The notes below the pieces were generated by a model, which was not told where the DNA came from, did no database searches, and worked only from the letters and a program-made list of their open reading frames with translations. A stretch of DNA of 17,263 nt. It comes from Actinomycetota bacterium (GTDB lineage: Bacteria; Actinomycetota; Acidimicrobiia; Acidimicrobiales; BP-101). Positions 15,966-17,263 of the stretch are shown here, in pieces; position 1 is the stretch's first letter, and every line of letters begins with the position of its first letter. A program made the position numbers and the translations under genes. The DNA is taken from contig JAUTXA010000227.1 in the NCBI GenBank assembly GCA_030838265.1, positions 1 through 17,263 of the forward strand. The letters run 5' to 3'.

Positions 15966-17161
15966 GCGAGGCGACGACCGCCATCGGCCAGGTGGCCGGG
16001 CGCGAGCTCAAGGTGCGGCTGACGTCGAAGTCGTTCCGCGTGGCCACCCTGATCCTGGTGGGCGCCATCGTGGCCGTCATCGTCATCCCCGCCCAGAACG
16101 GCAAGAAGAAGCACAGCTACCGGGTCGCCATCGTCGGGCCTGCGTCCGGCGTGCTCAAGAGCGAGATCGTGGCTCTGGGCAAGGGGGTGGGGGCGTCCGT
16201 CCGACTGAGCGCGGAGGCCTCCCGTCCGGCGGCCGAGGAGGCGCTGAAGACCCGCAAGCTCGACGTGCTGCTGGTGACCGCGGGCCGGCCTGAGATCGTC
16301 GTCCGCAAGGAGATCTCGGCGGGGTCGACGGCCCGCCTGGCCCGCATGGTGGGCGCCGTCTCCCAGGCTGTCTCGCTGCAGACGGGGCTCGAGCGGGCCG
16401 GCCTCTCGCCGGCGATCGCGGCCCAGGCTCTTGCCAGCCCGCCCCTTCCCGTGCGGGGGCTGGTGAAGGAGAAGGTGAACGACGCCGACCGGGTGATCGC
16501 CCTCTACGGCGTGATCATGCTGTGGATCCTGCTCAGCCAGTACGGCGGATGGGTCCTCATCGGCGTGGTCGAGGAGAAGACGTCGCGCGTGGTCGAGGTG
16601 CTGCTGTCGACCATCCGTCCAACCCAGCTGCTGACCGGCAAGGTGATCGGCATCGGCCTCGTCGCCCTGTTGCAGGCCGCCATCATCATCGTCACCGCCT
16701 TCGTGACGTCGGCGGCGGTCGGCCAGCCGCTGCTGCAGGGCCCGTCGGCCGTGGCCATCTTCTCGATGCTCTTGTGGTTCGTGCTGGGCTACTCGTTCTA
16801 TTGCACGGCCTATGCCGCGGTGGGCTCGCTGGTGAGCAGGCAGGAGGATGCCCAGAACGCCGCCTTCCCCGTCTCGCTGCCGCTGCTCATCGGCTACGGC
16901 TTCTCGTTCAGTGCTGTGGGCGGCAGCGAGCCCTCGGCCATGGTGCGCTTCCTGTCGTACTTCCCACCCACGTCCCCGTTGGTCATGCCCGTGCTGATCG
17001 CGGTGAAGGCCGCCACCTTCGCCCAGGCCGCCATCGCCGTGGGTCTCATGCTGGTGTCGATCGTCCTGCTCATGCGGGTGGCCGCCACCATCTACTCCCG
17101 CGCCATCCTCCACACCGGCCGCCGCCTCAAGATCGCCGAAGTCCTCCGCGCCCCCGACTAA
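15962..17161 (+). CDS. ABC-2 type exporter permease (NatB-like)
   Basis: A 399-aa membrane protein with the NatB/ABC-2 layout: one N-terminal helix (about 27-44), a large extracytoplasmic loop (about 45-175), then about five helices in the C-terminal half. The conserved cytoplasmic segment VEEKTSRVVEVLLSTIRPTQLLTGK after the second helix is diagnostic (quoted parts: VEEKTSRVVEVLLS, QLLTGK). The substrate is unknown; NatAB-type systems export sodium, lipids or peptides. The GTG at 15962 overlaps the ATPase stop by four bases. The gene ends with TAA at 17159-17161, followed by a strong inverted repeat. Confidence 0.92.
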   Translation: MSEATTAIGQVAGRELKVRLTSKSFRVATLILVGAIVAVIVIPAQNGKKKHSYRVAIVGPASGVLKSEIVALGKGVGASVRLSAEASRPAAEEALKTRKLDVLLVTAGRPEIVVRKEISAGSTARLARMVGAVSQAVSLQTGLERAGLSPAIAAQALASPPLPVRGLVKEKVNDADRVIALYGVIMLWILLSQYGGWVLIGVVEEKTSRVVEVLLSTIRPTQLLTGKVIGIGLVALLQAAIIIVTAFVTSAAVGQPLLQGPSAVAIFSMLLWFVLGYSFYCTAYAAVGSLVSRQEDAQNAAFPVSLPLLIGYGFSFSAVGGSEPSAMVRFLSYFPPTSPLVMPVLIAVKAATFAQAAIAVGLMLVSIVLLMRVAATIYSRAILHTGRRLKIAEVLRAPD

Positions 17162-17263
17162 AGCCCTCTCTCCCCTTTTTGGTTTTGGCACCAGATCTGG
17201 TCGCCAGGGCGACCAGATCTGGTGCCAGAACCGGACTGTTACACCCCCCCGGCATGATCGATG
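17162..17263 (+). other. Terminal intergenic stretch, possible start of a further gene
   Basis: Apart from the inverted repeat at 17181-17232, this stretch holds a pyrimidine-rich run (17164-17180), a run of seven C (17244-17250), and an ATG at 17254 (reading Met-Ile-Asp) that runs off the end. No TANNNT hexamer is at the leaderless distance from that ATG, so a gene start here is only a possibility. Confidence 0.25.
17181..17232. terminator. 25-bp inverted repeat with 2-base loop after the exporter operon
   Basis: Left arm 17181-17205, loop 17206-17207 (ag), right arm 17208-17232. All 25 positions pair, one of them as a G-T wobble. Each arm contains the 12-base palindrome ACCAGATCTGGT (17190-17201 and 17212-17223). 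The position 19 bases after the permease stop suggests a terminator, but neither strand has a T-run after the stem; the only T-run (17176-17180) lies before it. A regulator-binding site or a dispersed palindromic repeat is also possible. Confidence 0.6.

Noticed and set aside
15836..17191. 451-residue minus-strand frame opposite the ABC permease
   Set aside because: His/Arg/Asp/Gly-rich low-complexity shadow, with no domain, and it runs through the inverted repeat.

Overview
The window is about 70% G+C by eye, almost completely coding, and reads as a chromosomal segment of a high-GC actinobacterium. The actinomycete-type gene content (F420-dependent LLM oxidoreductase, PAC2 protein, comEA-comEC-holA block, FolP2-type dihydropteroate synthase homologue, FadD/FAAL-like ligase) supports this. 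An Acidimicrobiia-like lineage is my best guess, not something the sequence proves. No rRNA, tRNA, CRISPR array, transposase or integrase was seen, and no gene-free stretch exceeds about 105 bases.

Layout. (1) 3-650, + strand: 3' end of a secreted, Gly-rich-linker, PKD-domain protein cut by the window edge. (2) 654-7478, - strand: a co-directional block, in transcription order comEA, comEC (no C-terminal hydrolase domain), folP2-like, holA, catalytic M16 peptidase with a Lys/Ala-rich tail, inactive M16 partner. (3) 7568-8281, - strand: a thioredoxin-TPR (CnoX/YbbN-like) gene interrupted by an in-frame TAG where thioredoxins carry a conserved Lys. (4) 8320-10256, +: an APH-fold kinase translationally coupled to a PAC2 protein. 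(5) 10306-11322, +: LLM F420-type oxidoreductase. (6) 11351-12961, +: REC-GAF-like-EAL response regulator, predicted active c-di-GMP phosphodiesterase. (7) 12980-14686, -: fatty-acyl AMP-forming ligase. (8) 14746-14994, -: 82-aa protein of unknown function, divergent from (9) 15027-17161, +: NatA/NatB-like ABC exporter pair. (10) 17181-17232: a near-perfect 25-bp inverted repeat after the permease.

How the genes work together. ComEA and ComEC form the DNA-receptor and channel core of natural transformation. HolA loads the replicative clamp. The two M16 proteins look like one heterodimer (one with HXXEH, one without, joined by a GTGA overlap). The ABC genes form one exporter, also joined by a GTGA overlap. 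The remaining genes look like separate housekeeping or lipid/redox functions.

The most striking non-coding signal is a recurring TANNNT hexamer (TAGGGT, TAGGTT, TAGCGT, TAACGT, TACAGT) placed 6-9 bases before the start codon of eight genes, which is the geometry of leaderless transcripts. In two cases the upstream gene's TAG stop codon forms the first half of the hexamer. In one case two such elements lie head-to-head in a 32-base divergent gap with mirror-image spacing.
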